NCBI RefSeq assembly: GCF_007833355.1
Contig: NZ_CP020914.1
Coordinates: forward strand, 19,213 to 83,212
From: Denitratisoma sp. DHT3
Lineage (GTDB): Bacteria; Pseudomonadota; Gammaproteobacteria; Burkholderiales; Rhodocyclaceae
Reading direction: 5' to 3'
DNA length: 64,000 nucleotides
Shown here piece after piece: positions 1 through 9,401 of the stretch. The notes below the pieces were generated by a model that worked only from the letters and a program-made list of their open reading frames with translations, was not told where the DNA came from and ran no database searches. The stretch's first letter is position 1. Every line of letters starts with the position of its first letter. The position numbers and the translations under genes were made by a program.

Positions 1-1344
1 CGGGCGGTGGTCGTGCTGGGCTTCGATGCGATCCGGAATCTCGCGATCACGGTGCTGCTGTTCGAGCATCTGCAGGACAAGGCCAATGCCAAGGATCTGA
101 AGGAGGGATTCCTGCGCGCCAACATGGCCGCGCTGATGGCCCGCGACGCCAGCAGGCGCTCCATCGCGCGCGACGCCGAGGAAGCCTTCATCTGCTCCAT
201 GTTCCACGATCTGGGCAAGCTTTTGTCCCAGTTCTACTTCCCCGAGGAAGTGGAGACCATCCGCATCGCCATGCAGCAAAAACAGATCGGCGAGGTTCAG
301 GCGTCGGCCCAGGTACTGGGGGTTTCCTTCGAGCATCTGGGCATCGCCATCGCCAGGAACTGGGGCTTTCCCGAGACCATCGTCGCCAGCATGCGCAAGC
401 TGGATGCGGGGCCGGTGCGCAAGCCGGCCACCCACCAGGAAACCTTGCGGGTGATTTCGGGATTCGCCAACGAGCTGTGCGACATGATCGCCGGCGGTAC
501 GCCCGAGGAGCGCGCCAGGCGGATGCGCAGCGTCTCCGAGCGCTTCGCGGCCAGCGTGGGCTTGTCCAATCAGGAAATCCATGGCCTGGTGGAAAAGTCC
601 TTCAGTGAGTTGGCCGACCTGGCCAGCATCCTGCACGTCAATCTGAAGCAAAGCCCCTTCGCCCGCCAGGTGCGGATATTCAACGGCGCGAACAAGGATG
701 CCGAGGCCGGCGGCGAGAGCGACGGACTGAGCGACTCCCTGGCCCGGACGGTGCTCAACGATCCGCTGCCGGGTATCGAGACCGTGGAATTGGGCGGGGA
801 CGGCGGGGATAACGAGGATGCGTTGCGGCGCGACGCGGAGTCGGTGCTCGCGGCCGGCATCCAGGACATCAGCAATTCTCTGGTCGACGATTTCTCTCTC
901 AACGACATCCTGCGCATCACGCTGGAGACCATATATCGGGCGATGGGTTTCCAGCGGGTCCTGCTCTGCCTGAAGGATGTCAAGAGCGGCCAGATGTCGG
1001 GTCGTTTCGGCTTCGGCCCGGACACGGCGGAGATCGCCAGGAAATTCAGGTTTTCGATGGCCTACGAGCCTGACGTGTTCCATCTGGCGCTGGCCAAGTC
1101 GGTGGATATCCTGATCACCGACATCGACGATCCCAAGATCGCCGGCAAGATCCCGTCCTGGTTCCGGGAGCGGATACCGGCCAAGACCTTCGCCCTGTTC
1201 CCGCTGGTGATCAAGAGCAATCCGGTGGCGCTGATCTATTGTGACAGGGACAGGGCGGGGTCGATCTCCATTCCCGAACGGGAGCTGCAATTGCTGAAGA
1301 CCCTGCGCAATCAGGCATTGCTCGCGATCAAACAGTCCAGTTGA
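1..1344 (+). CDS. HDOD domain protein with C-terminal GAF-like domain (5' end outside window)
   Basis: The frame is open from base 1, so the N-terminus lies upstream; the first GTG in frame (base 7) falls inside the conserved HDOD core and is not a credible start. Visible residues show the HDOD/HD-type helical fold, including MFHDLGKLL and the following long helices (about residues 1-215), then an acidic linker and a GAF-like domain (about 290-440). HDOD proteins are non-catalytic signalling adaptors related to HD phosphohydrolases and often couple to motility, c-di-GMP or stress networks. The family assignment is firm; the specific role is unknown. The next gene starts 16 bases after the stop, so co-transcription is likely. 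Confidence 0.8.
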   Translation, partial: RAVVVLGFDAIRNLAITVLLFEHLQDKANAKDLKEGFLRANMAALMARDASRRSIARDAEEAFICSMFHDLGKLLSQFYFPEEVETIRIAMQQKQIGEVQASAQVLGVSFEHLGIAIARNWGFPETIVASMRKLDAGPVRKPATHQETLRVISGFANELCDMIAGGTPEERARRMRSVSERFAASVGLSNQEIHGLVEKSFSELADLASILHVNLKQSPFARQVRIFNGANKDAEAGGESDGLSDSLARTVLNDPLPGIETVELGGDGGDNEDALRRDAESVLAAGIQDISNSLVDDFSLNDILRITLETIYRAMGFQRVLLCLKDVKSGQMSGRFGFGPDTAEIARKFRFSMAYEPDVFHLALAKSVDILITDIDDPKIAGKIPSWFRERIPAKTFALFPLVIKSNPVALIYCDRDRAGSISIPERELQLLKTLRNQALLAIKQSS

Positions 1345-1360
1345 AAGGCGTCGGCCGATC

Positions 1361-4300
1361 ATGAGCACTCCCACTCCGAATGTTCCGCGTTCTTCTCCAC
1401 TCTCCGCCGTCGGCGGGCGGTTGCGGTTGCTGTGCTGGCTGGCGCTGGGGGCGGTGTGCCTGGCGCTGCTGTTCGGCGTCCTGGGATATTTCTGGCTGCC
1501 GGGATTCGCCAAGTCCAGGCTGGAGTCGGCCCTGGGCGCCGCGCTGCATCGTCCGGTCAGCATCGAGCGGCTGACGGTGTCGCCCTATGCCCTGGCGGCG
1601 ACCGTCGAAGGGTTCAAGGCGGGGGATGTGCTTTCGGTGGACAGGCTGTACCTGGATCTGTCCGCGGCGTCCCTGCTGCGCGGCGTTCCGGTCGTCAGCG
1701 CGCTGCGGGTGGAGCGGCCGAAGCTGCATCTGGTGCGGGAATCGGGCTGGCGCTTGAATGTCTCCGATCTGCTGGACGTCTGGCTGGCGGAGAAAAAGGA
1801 GGAGCGTCCAACGCCCGAGTTCGCCATCCATGACATCGCCGTCGAGGGCGGCGAGATCGAGCTGGTGGACAAGGTGGCCGGGCGTACCCAGCGCCTGAGC
1901 GACGTCGAACTCACGGTGCCCTTCATCACCAGCGTGGCTTCACGCCGCGAGGTGTTCGTCGAGCCCCGTTTCAGCGCCCGCGTCAATGGCGCCGCGCTGA
2001 GCATCGGCGGCAGGCTGCGGCCTTTCGGCGCGGCGCGGGACGGAACCCTGGCGGTGGCGCTGACGGATCTCGATCTGATGCCGCTGCTCGCCTATGCGCC
2101 GCCGTCTCCGGCGCTGCTTCGCGCCGCCCGGCTGGGCGCCCGGCTGGAGCTCGACCTCCAGGCGCCGGCGGGCAAGGCGCCGGCGCTGAGCGTGGCGGGC
2201 GACGTCTCTCTGAAGGATGTGCGGGCCGACCTGCTCGGCGGGCGCCTGCGGGTGCGGGCCGCGCAATTGTCGGCGGATGGCGTTCGGGCCGATCTCGCCA
2301 GGCGCCGCGTCGAGCTGAAGGCGTTGCGCCTGGTCCCCGCCCAGGGAACGGCCCTGGCGCTGCGCCAGGTCGGGCAGGGCGGGCAAGAAGGGCCGGAGGG
2401 GCGCACGGCCGACTTCCTGCACCTGGAATCGCTGGGCCTGACGGATATCGCCGTAGACCTGGGCGCGCGCCGGATCACGGTCGCCGACGGAAAGTTGTCG
2501 GCGCCGGATCTGACCCTGCGGCGCACCCGCGAGGGGCGGCTGGATCTGATGGCGCTGGCCGCCGGCGGTGGGGCGGGTGGGGCTGAGGGCAAGGCGGCGC
2601 GGGAACCGGCGGCCGCCGAGACTGCGGCTGCGCCCTGGTCCTGGTCGCTGGCGCATTTCTCCGTCAACGGCGGGAACGTGACCTATGGCGACGACAATCT
2701 GCCCAAGGTGAAGCCCTTCACCCTGGCCGGCCTGGCCGTCGATGTGGGGCGGCTGGCGAGCGGGGAGGCGGCGCCGGTTCCGCTCAAGGCCTCGGCCTCG
2801 GTCAGCGGCAAGGGGCGCCTGGCGCTGGCCGGCAGCGTCAATCTCAAGGGCGAGGCGGATCTGGCGCTGGATGCGCGCCAGGTGGATCTGGTGGCGCTGC
2901 AAGGTTGGGCGGCCGATCGCTTCAATGCGCTGCTGACCCGGGGCGAGCTCAGTTTCAAGGGAAGCGCGAAGTACCAGGGCGGACGGGCCGCGGTCGATGG
3001 TGAACTGGCGCTGGGCAACGTGAATGTGCTGGATCGGGTGAATGCCGAGGATCTGCTGCGCTGGAAGCGTCTGCGCCTGACGCGTCTGTCCCTGGCCACC
3101 GCGCCGCTGTCGCTGCGGGTCGGGGAGGTGGCGCTGAACGACTTTTCCGCCAAGGTGCTGCTCAACGAGCGGGGCCAATTGAATCTGAAGGGCATTGCCC
3201 GGTCCGATCCCGAGCTTGTCGATCTGTCCGCGGCCGAGCCGGGTGATGCCGAGCATGTCGAGCATGTCGAGCATGTCGAGCATGCCGATGGGGCGCTGGT
3301 CCAGGGTGTTCCGGCGCCGGTCGCTCCGATGGCGGACGCCGTCGCCCAGGCCGCGCCGGCCGTACCTGTCGTACCGGCCGTACGTGAGCCCGGTCCGGAC
3401 GTCCGCATCGGCCGCGTAACGATCACCGACGGCAGGGTGAGGTTTACCGACCGCTTCATCCGCCCGAACTATTCAGTCCGCCTGACCGATCTGAACGGCT
3501 CCGTGGAGGCGCTCGCCGCGGGCACGCTGAGTCCCCTGGAATTGCAGGGCAGCATCGATGGGACGGCGCCGCTCAAGATCAAGGGGCGGATCGATCCGCT
3601 TTCCTCGCCGCCGAACCTGGAGATCCAGGCCAGCGCACGGGGGATCGACATGCCCGGTTTTTCCGCCTATTCCGGTCGTTATGTGGGTTACGCGATCGAA
3701 AAAGGCAAGCTTTCGATGGACGTGCAATACAAGGTGGAACATGGACAGTTGACGGCCGAGAACCAGCTTTTCCTCGACCAGCTCACATTCGGCGACAAGG
3801 TGGAAAGCAAGGACGCCCTGTCCATTCCGGTGAATCTGGCCGTCGCCCTGCTGAAGAATTCACGCGGCGAGATCGACATCCATCTGCCCATCAGCGGTTC
3901 CTTGAACGATCCCAAGTTCAGCATCGGCGGCATCGTGGTGAAGGCGCTGCTCAATCTGGTGGTGAAGGCCGTGACATCGCCATTCGCCCTGCTGGGTTCC
4001 CTGTTCGGCGGCGGCGAGGATCTGTCGAATGCGGTCTTCCCGCCGGGACTGGCCGTGCCGACGCCGGAAGTGGAGACCCGGCTGCGGGCGCTGGCCAAGG
4101 CGATGGCCGAGCGCCCGGCGCTGACCCTCGAAGTGACCGGCCGGGCCGATCCGGAGCAGGACAAGGCCGGGATCAAGCGCGCCACGCTGGACCGCAAGCT
4201 GCGCGCGCGCAAGTTGGCCGAGCAGGTGCGCAAGGCGGAAAAAGGCGGCCGCCTGCACGAAGTGACGCTTTCCGCCGCCGAATATCCGCTGTATCTGGAA

Positions 4301-4579
4301 AAGGTGTATGCGGACGAGAAGATTCCGGACAAGCCGCGCAACGTGGTCGGCCTGGCCAAGAGCCTGCCGCCGGCGGAAATGGAGGCCCGCCTGCTGGCGT
4401 TCTATCCGGCCGGGGACGCGGAGCTGCGCGCCCTGGCCGAGCAGCGCGGGCGGCGTACCCAGGCCTGGCTGCTGGAGACGGGCAAGGTGCCCGCCGAGCG
4501 GGTGTTCCTGCTGGCGCCCAAGGTCGAGGCGGCCAAGGGCGAGGCGCCGGGCAACCGGGTGGATTTTTCGTTGAGATAG
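1361..4579 (+). CDS. DUF748 / AsmA-like envelope protein
   Basis: A 1072-residue protein with one N-terminal membrane anchor (about residues 25-50, LLCWLALGAVCLALLFG) followed by a very long periplasmic region of repeated beta-rich segments typical of DUF748 proteins, relatives of AsmA/YhdP. These are thought to bridge the inner and outer membrane and affect lipid transport or envelope integrity; that role is family knowledge, not visible here. The C-terminus has an OmpA-like charged segment rich in ALAKAM and EVTGRADP motifs. A small Glu-His-Val tandem repeat sits in an Ala/Pro/Val-rich linker. The stop is two bases before the greB start, so the genes are probably co-transcribed. Confidence 0.8.
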   Translation: MSTPTPNVPRSSPLSAVGGRLRLLCWLALGAVCLALLFGVLGYFWLPGFAKSRLESALGAALHRPVSIERLTVSPYALAATVEGFKAGDVLSVDRLYLDLSAASLLRGVPVVSALRVERPKLHLVRESGWRLNVSDLLDVWLAEKKEERPTPEFAIHDIAVEGGEIELVDKVAGRTQRLSDVELTVPFITSVASRREVFVEPRFSARVNGAALSIGGRLRPFGAARDGTLAVALTDLDLMPLLAYAPPSPALLRAARLGARLELDLQAPAGKAPALSVAGDVSLKDVRADLLGGRLRVRAAQLSADGVRADLARRRVELKALRLVPAQGTALALRQVGQGGQEGPEGRTADFLHLESLGLTDIAVDLGARRITVADGKLSAPDLTLRRTREGRLDLMALAAGGGAGGAEGKAAREPAAAETAAAPWSWSLAHFSVNGGNVTYGDDNLPKVKPFTLAGLAVDVGRLASGEAAPVPLKASASVSGKGRLALAGSVNLKGEADLALDARQVDLVALQGWAADRFNALLTRGELSFKGSAKYQGGRAAVDGELALGNVNVLDRVNAEDLLRWKRLRLTRLSLATAPLSLRVGEVALNDFSAKVLLNERGQLNLKGIARSDPELVDLSAAEPGDAEHVEHVEHVEHADGALVQGVPAPVAPMADAVAQAAPAVPVVPAVREPGPDVRIGRVTITDGRVRFTDRFIRPNYSVRLTDLNGSVEALAAGTLSPLELQGSIDGTAPLKIKGRIDPLSSPPNLEIQASARGIDMPGFSAYSGRYVGYAIEKGKLSMDVQYKVEHGQLTAENQLFLDQLTFGDKVESKDALSIPVNLAVALLKNSRGEIDIHLPISGSLNDPKFSIGGIVVKALLNLVVKAVTSPFALLGSLFGGGEDLSNAVFPPGLAVPTPEVETRLRALAKAMAERPALTLEVTGRADPEQDKAGIKRATLDRKLRARKLAEQVRKAEKGGRLHEVTLSAAEYPLYLEKVYADEKIPDKPRNVVGLAKSLPPAEMEARLLAFYPAGDAELRALAEQRGRRTQAWLLETGKVPAERVFLLAPKVEAAKGEAPGNRVDFSLR
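3251..3286 (+). repeat. 9-bp in-frame tandem repeat (GAGCATGTC x4, last copy degenerate)
   Basis: Three perfect copies of GAGCATGTC and a fourth differing by one base lie within the DUF748 gene and encode a Glu-His-Val array ending Glu-His-Ala. The unit is a multiple of three, so slippage would change protein length without breaking the frame. It falls in a low-complexity linker between beta-rich segments. Confidence 0.9.
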
Positions 4580-4581
4580 CG

Positions 4582-5130
4582 ATGAGCAAGGCATTTACCC
4601 GGGAAACCGATCAGGACGAGGACGATGGCGAGGTCGCCGCGCCCGCCCTGCCGCCCGGCACCCGAAACTACATGACGCGGCGCGGCCATCGGTTGCTGCG
4701 CGAGGAGTTCGAGCATCTGGTGAAGGTGGAGCGGCCCAATCTGGTCCAGGTGGTGTCCTGGGCGGCGGGCAACGGCGATCGCTCGGAAAACGGCGACTAC
4801 ATCTACGGCAAGAAGCGGCTGCGGGAGATCGACCGCCGCCTGCGTTTCCTGACCAAGCGCCTGGACAGCGCGGTGGTGGTGGACCCGGCCGAACAGGAGA
4901 ACGTCGATCAGGTGTTCTTCGGCGCCACGGTGACGATCTGCGACGAGGAGGGCGCGGAGGCCCGCTACCAGATCGTCGGCATCGACGAGGCCGACGTGGG
5001 CGCCGGCATGATCAGTTGGATCTCTCCGCTGGCGCGGGCCTTGATGAAGTCGCGGGAGGGGGACCTGGTGCGTTTCCAGAGCCCCCAGGGGTGGCGCGAG
5101 ATCGAGATTCTGGAAATTCTCTACCGCTGA
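4582..5130 (+). CDS. greB: Transcription elongation factor GreB
   Basis: A 182-residue Gre factor. It has an N-terminal coiled-coil hairpin that reaches into the RNA polymerase secondary channel (about residues 30-100, with the acidic-tip region GDRSENGDYIYGKKRLREID) and a C-terminal FKBP-like domain (about 105-180). It stimulates cleavage of backtracked RNA. The YGKKRLREIDRR pattern fits GreB better than GreA. A 25-residue acidic N-terminal extension precedes the conserved NYMTRRG start of the fold. ATG is two bases after the DUF748 stop. It converges on the glutathione transferase gene 13 bases downstream, and I see no clear terminator between them. Confidence 0.93.
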   Translation: MSKAFTRETDQDEDDGEVAAPALPPGTRNYMTRRGHRLLREEFEHLVKVERPNLVQVVSWAAGNGDRSENGDYIYGKKRLREIDRRLRFLTKRLDSAVVVDPAEQENVDQVFFGATVTICDEEGAEARYQIVGIDEADVGAGMISWISPLARALMKSREGDLVRFQSPQGWREIEILEILYR

Positions 5131-5143
5131 AAATGACGGCGGC

Positions 5144-5749
5144 TCAGATCAGCCCTTCCGCCTTGAGGGTGGCCTGGACGGCCGGGCGGGCGGCCACCCG
5201 CTGCACGAAGGCCGTCAGGGCCGGCCAGGCGGCGAGATCGACCTTCGTGTACTGCGTCCAGCCCAGGGTGACGAACAGGTAGGCGTCGGCGACGCTGAAG
5301 CGGTTGCCCACCAGGTAGTCCTGCTTTTCCAGTTGGCTGGCGGCATGGTTCAGCCGGCTGGTCAGCGTCTTGAGGACCTGCTCACGGGCGGCGGCGTCGA
5401 GCCGTGGATTGAACAGGGGCGAAAAGCTCTTGTGGATTTCGGTGGCGATGAAGCTCAGCCATTCCTGGGTCTTGTTGCGCTCGAAGCTGCCCGCCGGCGC
5501 CAAGAGGCCCGCTTGCGGCGCCTGGTCGGCCAGGTATTGGACCACGGCGGAGCATTCGCCCAGGGTGCGGCCGTCGTCGAACTGCAGCAGGGGCACGAAG
5601 CCCAGGGGGCTGATCTCCTTGTAGTCCGCGCCCTGCTCGGTGACCGATTTGCCCAGGGCGACCTTGACCAACTGGAGCGTCAGGCCGCCTTCCCGGGCGA
5701 CGATGTGGGCGGCCTGGGAGCAGGCGCCGGGGGCGTAATAGAGTTTCAT
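5144..5749 (-). CDS. gstA: Glutathione S-transferase, beta class
   Basis: A 201-residue protein starting [16 protein letters not shown], the signature of bacterial beta-class GSTs in which Cys10 forms a mixed disulfide with glutathione. The thioredoxin-like N-domain runs to about residue 80 ([10 protein letters not shown] with cis-Pro, then [13 protein letters not shown], the glutathione gamma-glutamyl binding segment) and the helical C-domain follows. It conjugates or reduces electrophiles in the cytoplasm. AGGAGAG lies just upstream of the ATG. It is divergent from htpG. Confidence 0.9.
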   Translation of the reverse strand: MKLYYAPGACSQAAHIVAREGGLTLQLVKVALGKSVTEQGADYKEISPLGFVPLLQFDDGRTLGECSAVVQYLADQAPQAGLLAPAGSFERNKTQEWLSFIATEIHKSFSPLFNPRLDAAAREQVLKTLTSRLNHAASQLEKQDYLVGNRFSVADAYLFVTLGWTQYTKVDLAAWPALTAFVQRVAARPAVQATLKAEGLI

Positions 5750-5838
5750 GGGGCTCTCCTTCCTGTCTGGTTCGTCTGGTGGGGAGTCCGCATCCTAACT
5801 CGACGCGATGTGAAACGGCAGCCTCCTGGGGGCCGCCC

Positions 5839-5866
5839 CTTGAAATCCGCGGTTTCGCCCCCATCA
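5839..5866 (+). promoter_or_regulatory. Sigma-32 (RpoH) heat-shock promoter of htpG
   Basis: CTTGAAA at 5839-5845 and CCCCATCA at 5859-5866 are separated by 13 bases. This is an almost perfect match to the RpoH consensus (CTTGAAA, 11-16 bp, CCCCATnT). It lies 33 bases before the htpG ATG. Confidence 0.85.
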
Positions 5867-5898
5867 ATCGGACTCGTCTGTTTTCTGGAGCTCCCTTC

Positions 5899-7824
5899 AT
5901 GTCCGTCGATGCCGCCAATCGGGAAACCCTGGGTTTTCAAACCGAGGTGAAGCAGCTGCTGCACCTGATGATCCATTCCCTGTATTCCAACCGCGAAATC
6001 TTCCTGCGCGAACTGATCTCCAACGCTTCCGACGCCTGCGACAAGCTGCGTTTCGAGGCCCTGCACAACGGTGCGCTGTTCGAGTCCGATCCCGACCTCA
6101 AGATCCGCATCGCCTTCGACGCGCAAGCCCGTACCCTGACCGTCAGCGACAACGGCATCGGCATGAGCCGGGACGAGGTGATCGCCAACCTGGGCACCAT
6201 CGCCAAGTCCGGCACCCGCGAGTTCTTCGGCCGGCTGACCGGCGACCAGCAGAAGGATGCCCATCTGATCGGCCAGTTCGGCGTCGGCTTCTATTCTTCC
6301 TTCATCGTCGCCGACAAGGTGACGGTGCTCACCCGCCGCGCCGGCGAGCAGTCCGGCCAGGGCGTGCGCTGGGAGTCGGAAGGCGCCGGCGAGTTCAGCG
6401 TGGAGATGGTGGACAAGCCCAGCCGCGGCACCGAGATCACCCTGCATCTGCGCGAAGGCCAGGACGACCTGCTCTCGGGATGGATGCTGCGCTCCATCAT
6501 CCGCAAGTATTCCGACCACATCGTCCAGCCCATCGTGATGAAGCAGGAGTCCTGGGACGAGGAGAAGAAGGCCCAGGTCGTCACCGACGAGGACGAGACG
6601 GTCAATAAGGCCTCCGCCCTGTGGACCCGCGCCAAGAGCGACATCGCCGAGGACGAATACAGGGAGTTCTACAAGCACGTCGGCCATGACTTCGACGACC
6701 CGCTGGCCTGGGTCCATGCCCGCGTCGAGGGGCGCCAGGAATACACCCAGCTGCTCTACGTGCCGGGCCGCGCGCCGTTCGACCTGTGGGACCGCAACGC
6801 GCGCCACGGCATCAAGCTCTACGTGCGCCGCGTGTTCATCATGGACGACGCGGAGCAGCTGCTGCCCAACTACCTGCGCTTCGTGCGCGGGGTGGTGGAT
6901 TCGGCCGACCTGCCGCTCAACGTGTCGCGCGAGATCCTGCAGGAATCGAAGGACATCGAGGCCATTCGCAGCGGCTGCACCAAGAAGGTGCTCGGTCTGC
7001 TGGAGGACCTGGCCGGCAGCGAGGATGACGAAGGCAAGGCGAAGTACGCGCGGTTCTGGGGCGAGTTCGGCCGCGTGCTGAAGGAAGGGGTCGGCGAGGA
7101 TTTCGCCAACAAGGCGAAAGTCGCCGGCCTGCTGCGCTTCGCGTCGACCCGCGCCGACACGCCGGAGGAGACCGTCGCCCTGGCCGATTACGTGGCGCGG
7201 ATGAAGGCGGGGCAGGACAAGATCTATTACGTCGCCGCCGACAGCTTCAATGCGGCGAAGAACAGCCCCCACCTGGAAATCTTCCGCAAGAAGGGTATCG
7301 AGGTGCTGCTGCTCTCCGACCGGGTGGACGAGTGGGTGGTGGGTAACTTGCACGAGTTCGAGGGCAAGGCGCTGGCCTCGGTGGCCAAGGGCGGCCTGGA
7401 CCTGGGCGAACTGGCCGACGAGGCCGAGAAGCAGGAGCAGGAGTCCGCCGCGGGCGAATTCAAGAACCTGGTGGAGAGGATCAAGACCGCGCTCGGAGAG
7501 CGGATCAAGGATGTGCGGGTGACCCATCGTCTGACCGATTCCCCCGCCTGCCTGGTGGCCGACGAGCACGACATGTCGGCCAACCTGGCCCGCTTGCTGA
7601 AGGCGGCGGGGCAGTCGGCGCCGGACGTGAAGCCGATCCTGGAGATCAACCCCAGGCATCCGGTGGTGCTGCGCCTCAGGCACGAGGAAGACCGGTTCGA
7701 CGCGTGGGCCACGGTACTGTTCGAACAGGCGCTGTTGGCCGAGGGCGGGCAGCTCGACGATCCGGCCACCTTCGTCAGGCGGATCAACGATCTGATGCTG
7801 GCGCTGACCCAGGGCGACGCCTGA
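5899..7824 (+). CDS. htpG: Molecular chaperone HtpG (bacterial Hsp90)
   Basis: A 641-residue Hsp90 homologue. The N-terminal GHKL ATPase domain shows [14 protein letters not shown] and GQFGVGFYS; the middle domain has [10 protein letters not shown]; the C-terminal dimerisation domain follows. Cytosolic ATP-dependent chaperone of late folding and heat stress. The start was set at 5899 ([16 protein letters not shown]), where family homology begins and a GGAG lies 8 bases upstream. The frame is open further 5' but that stretch contains the promoter. Regulation by RpoH is supported by the promoter at 5839. Length is normal and no residues appear to be missing. Confidence 0.97.
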   Translation: MSVDAANRETLGFQTEVKQLLHLMIHSLYSNREIFLRELISNASDACDKLRFEALHNGALFESDPDLKIRIAFDAQARTLTVSDNGIGMSRDEVIANLGTIAKSGTREFFGRLTGDQQKDAHLIGQFGVGFYSSFIVADKVTVLTRRAGEQSGQGVRWESEGAGEFSVEMVDKPSRGTEITLHLREGQDDLLSGWMLRSIIRKYSDHIVQPIVMKQESWDEEKKAQVVTDEDETVNKASALWTRAKSDIAEDEYREFYKHVGHDFDDPLAWVHARVEGRQEYTQLLYVPGRAPFDLWDRNARHGIKLYVRRVFIMDDAEQLLPNYLRFVRGVVDSADLPLNVSREILQESKDIEAIRSGCTKKVLGLLEDLAGSEDDEGKAKYARFWGEFGRVLKEGVGEDFANKAKVAGLLRFASTRADTPEETVALADYVARMKAGQDKIYYVAADSFNAAKNSPHLEIFRKKGIEVLLLSDRVDEWVVGNLHEFEGKALASVAKGGLDLGELADEAEKQEQESAAGEFKNLVERIKTALGERIKDVRVTHRLTDSPACLVADEHDMSANLARLLKAAGQSAPDVKPILEINPRHPVVLRLRHEEDRFDAWATVLFEQALLAEGGQLDDPATFVRRINDLMLALTQGDA

Positions 7825-7830
7825 GTCGTC

Positions 7831-7886
7831 GACAAGCGTAAGCGCTTGTCTTCAAGAACGCGGCGCGGACGCCGCGTTCTTGTTTT
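7831..7886 (+). terminator. Double-hairpin terminator after htpG
   Basis: The first hairpin is GACAAGCG / CGCTTGTC (7831-7850). The second has a perfect 12-bp stem, CAAGAACGCGGC at 7853-7864 pairing with 7871-7882, followed by TTTT. The second is a textbook rho-independent terminator. Confidence 0.85.
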
Positions 7887-8001
7887 AGAATCCGCTCCCA
7901 TCAGGCGCGGTCGAGCGACCGGGGAGGGGCGGCGCCGCGCCGGGCGGGGAGACAGGCAAGCCGCCCCCCGCATCCATCATGAAAACATCAAGGCTGCCGC
8001 T

Positions 8002-8745
8002 ATGCGCATTCTGCTCAGCAACGACGACGGATATTTTGCTCCGGGCATCATGGTCCTGGAGCGGGCGGTCGCCGACCTGGCCACGGTGACGGTGGTGGCG
8101 CCGGAGCGCGACCGCAGCGGCGCCAGCAATTCCCTGACGCTCGATCGTCCGCTTTCGCTGCGCCGCGCGCCCAGCGGATTCCACTTCGTCAATGGCACGC
8201 CGACCGACTGCGTGCATCTGGCGGTGACCGGCATGCTGGAGGACAAGCCCGACATGGTGCTCTCCGGCATCAACCTGGGCGCCAACATGGGCGACGACAC
8301 CATCTACTCGGGCACCGTGGCGGCGGCCACCGAAGGCTACCTGCTGGGCGTGCCGTCGATCGCCGTATCCCTGGTGGGCAAGCACGGCGAGCATTTCGCG
8401 ACGGCGGCCAAGGTCGCCCGGGATCTGGTGCAGCGGTTCCAGCGCCGGCCCTTCAGCGGCCCCGTGCTGTTGAACGTGAATGTGCCGGACATTCCCCTGA
8501 CCGAACTGAAAGGACTGCGGGTCACCCGCCTCGGCCGGCGCCACAAGGCCGAGCCGGTGGTCAGGCAGTTGAGTCCGCGCGGCGAGACCGTGTATTGGGT
8601 GGGCCCGGCCGGCGAGGCCGCCGATGCCGGGGAAGGCACCGATTTCCACGCGGTGGCCGAGGGCTACGCCTCGGTGACGCCCCTGCAGATCGATCTGACC
8701 CACACGGCCCAGATCGGCGCTGCCCAGGAATGGCTGCTGGCATGA
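8002..8745 (+). CDS. surE: 5'/3'-nucleotidase SurE
   Basis: A 247-residue SurE protein starting [15 protein letters not shown]. Asp8, Asp9, Ser39 and Asn in the SGINLGAN segment form the metal site. It removes phosphate from nucleoside monophosphates (and exopolyphosphate in some species) during stress and stationary phase. The ATG at 8002 was chosen because the metal-binding start motif begins there; an open in-frame extension upstream overlaps the htpG terminator. It is first in the conserved surE-pcm-nlpD-rpoS order and its stop overlaps the pcm start (ATGA). Confidence 0.95.
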   Translation: MRILLSNDDGYFAPGIMVLERAVADLATVTVVAPERDRSGASNSLTLDRPLSLRRAPSGFHFVNGTPTDCVHLAVTGMLEDKPDMVLSGINLGANMGDDTIYSGTVAAATEGYLLGVPSIAVSLVGKHGEHFATAAKVARDLVQRFQRRPFSGPVLLNVNVPDIPLTELKGLRVTRLGRRHKAEPVVRQLSPRGETVYWVGPAGEAADAGEGTDFHAVAEGYASVTPLQIDLTHTAQIGAAQEWLLA

Positions 8746-9401
8746 ATACCCTGCAGGGCATCGGCATGACCTCGCAGCGCACCCGGACGCGCATGATCGA
8801 GCGCCTGCGGGAGCAGGGCATCCGCGACGAACGGGTGCTGGCGGCCATCGCCGCCGTGCCGCGACACATTTTCGTCGAGCCGGCGCTGGCGCACCGGGCC
8901 TACGAGGACACGGCGCTGCCCCTGATCCTGGGCCAGACCATCTCGCAGCCCTACGTGGTCGCGCGGATGATCGAGTTGCTGCTGGCCGGCCGCGAGGGGC
9001 TGGGCAAGACCCTGGAGGTGGGCGCCGGCTGCGGTTACCAGGCGGCGGTGCTGGCGATGTTGTCGAAGAACGTGTATGCGGTGGAGCGCATCGCGCCGTT
9101 GCTGAGCCGCGCCCGGGAGAATCTGCGCCAATTGCGTCTCCCGCAAGTGAGACTTAAGCACGCTGACGGCAATCTGGGGCTTGCGGAGGCGGCACCTTAC
9201 GATACGATCATCGTCGCGGCGGCCGCGGCCGGGGTGCCGCAGGCGTTGCGGGACCAGCTGGCGCCGGGCGGGCGCATGATCCTGCCCGTGGGCGGCGGCC
9301 ATGAACAGGTTCTGCTGCTGGTCGAGCGTGGTCCCGAGGGATTCAAGGAAACGCGTTTTGACGCGGTGCGTTTCGTGCCGCTGTTGCCGGGGGTTGAATG
9401 A
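8742..9401 (+). CDS. pcm: Protein-L-isoaspartate O-methyltransferase
   Basis: A 219-residue class I SAM-dependent methyltransferase. The glycine-rich SAM loop [14 protein letters not shown] and the family motif [16 protein letters not shown] are clear. It methylates isoaspartyl residues so that aged proteins can be repaired. The start at 8742 overlaps the surE stop by four bases (ATGA); an alternative ATG eight codons on (8766) would give a slightly shorter protein. The stop overlaps the nlpD ATG, so translational coupling runs through the operon. Confidence 0.94.
   Translation: MNTLQGIGMTSQRTRTRMIERLREQGIRDERVLAAIAAVPRHIFVEPALAHRAYEDTALPLILGQTISQPYVVARMIELLLAGREGLGKTLEVGAGCGYQAAVLAMLSKNVYAVERIAPLLSRARENLRQLRLPQVRLKHADGNLGLAEAAPYDTIIVAAAAAGVPQALRDQLAPGGRMILPVGGGHEQVLLLVERGPEGFKETRFDAVRFVPLLPGVE

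Noticed and set aside
5746..7683. 645-codon minus-strand frame opposite htpG
   Set aside because: Complement of a certain gene; His/Gly/Leu-rich translation without motifs, and no promoter.
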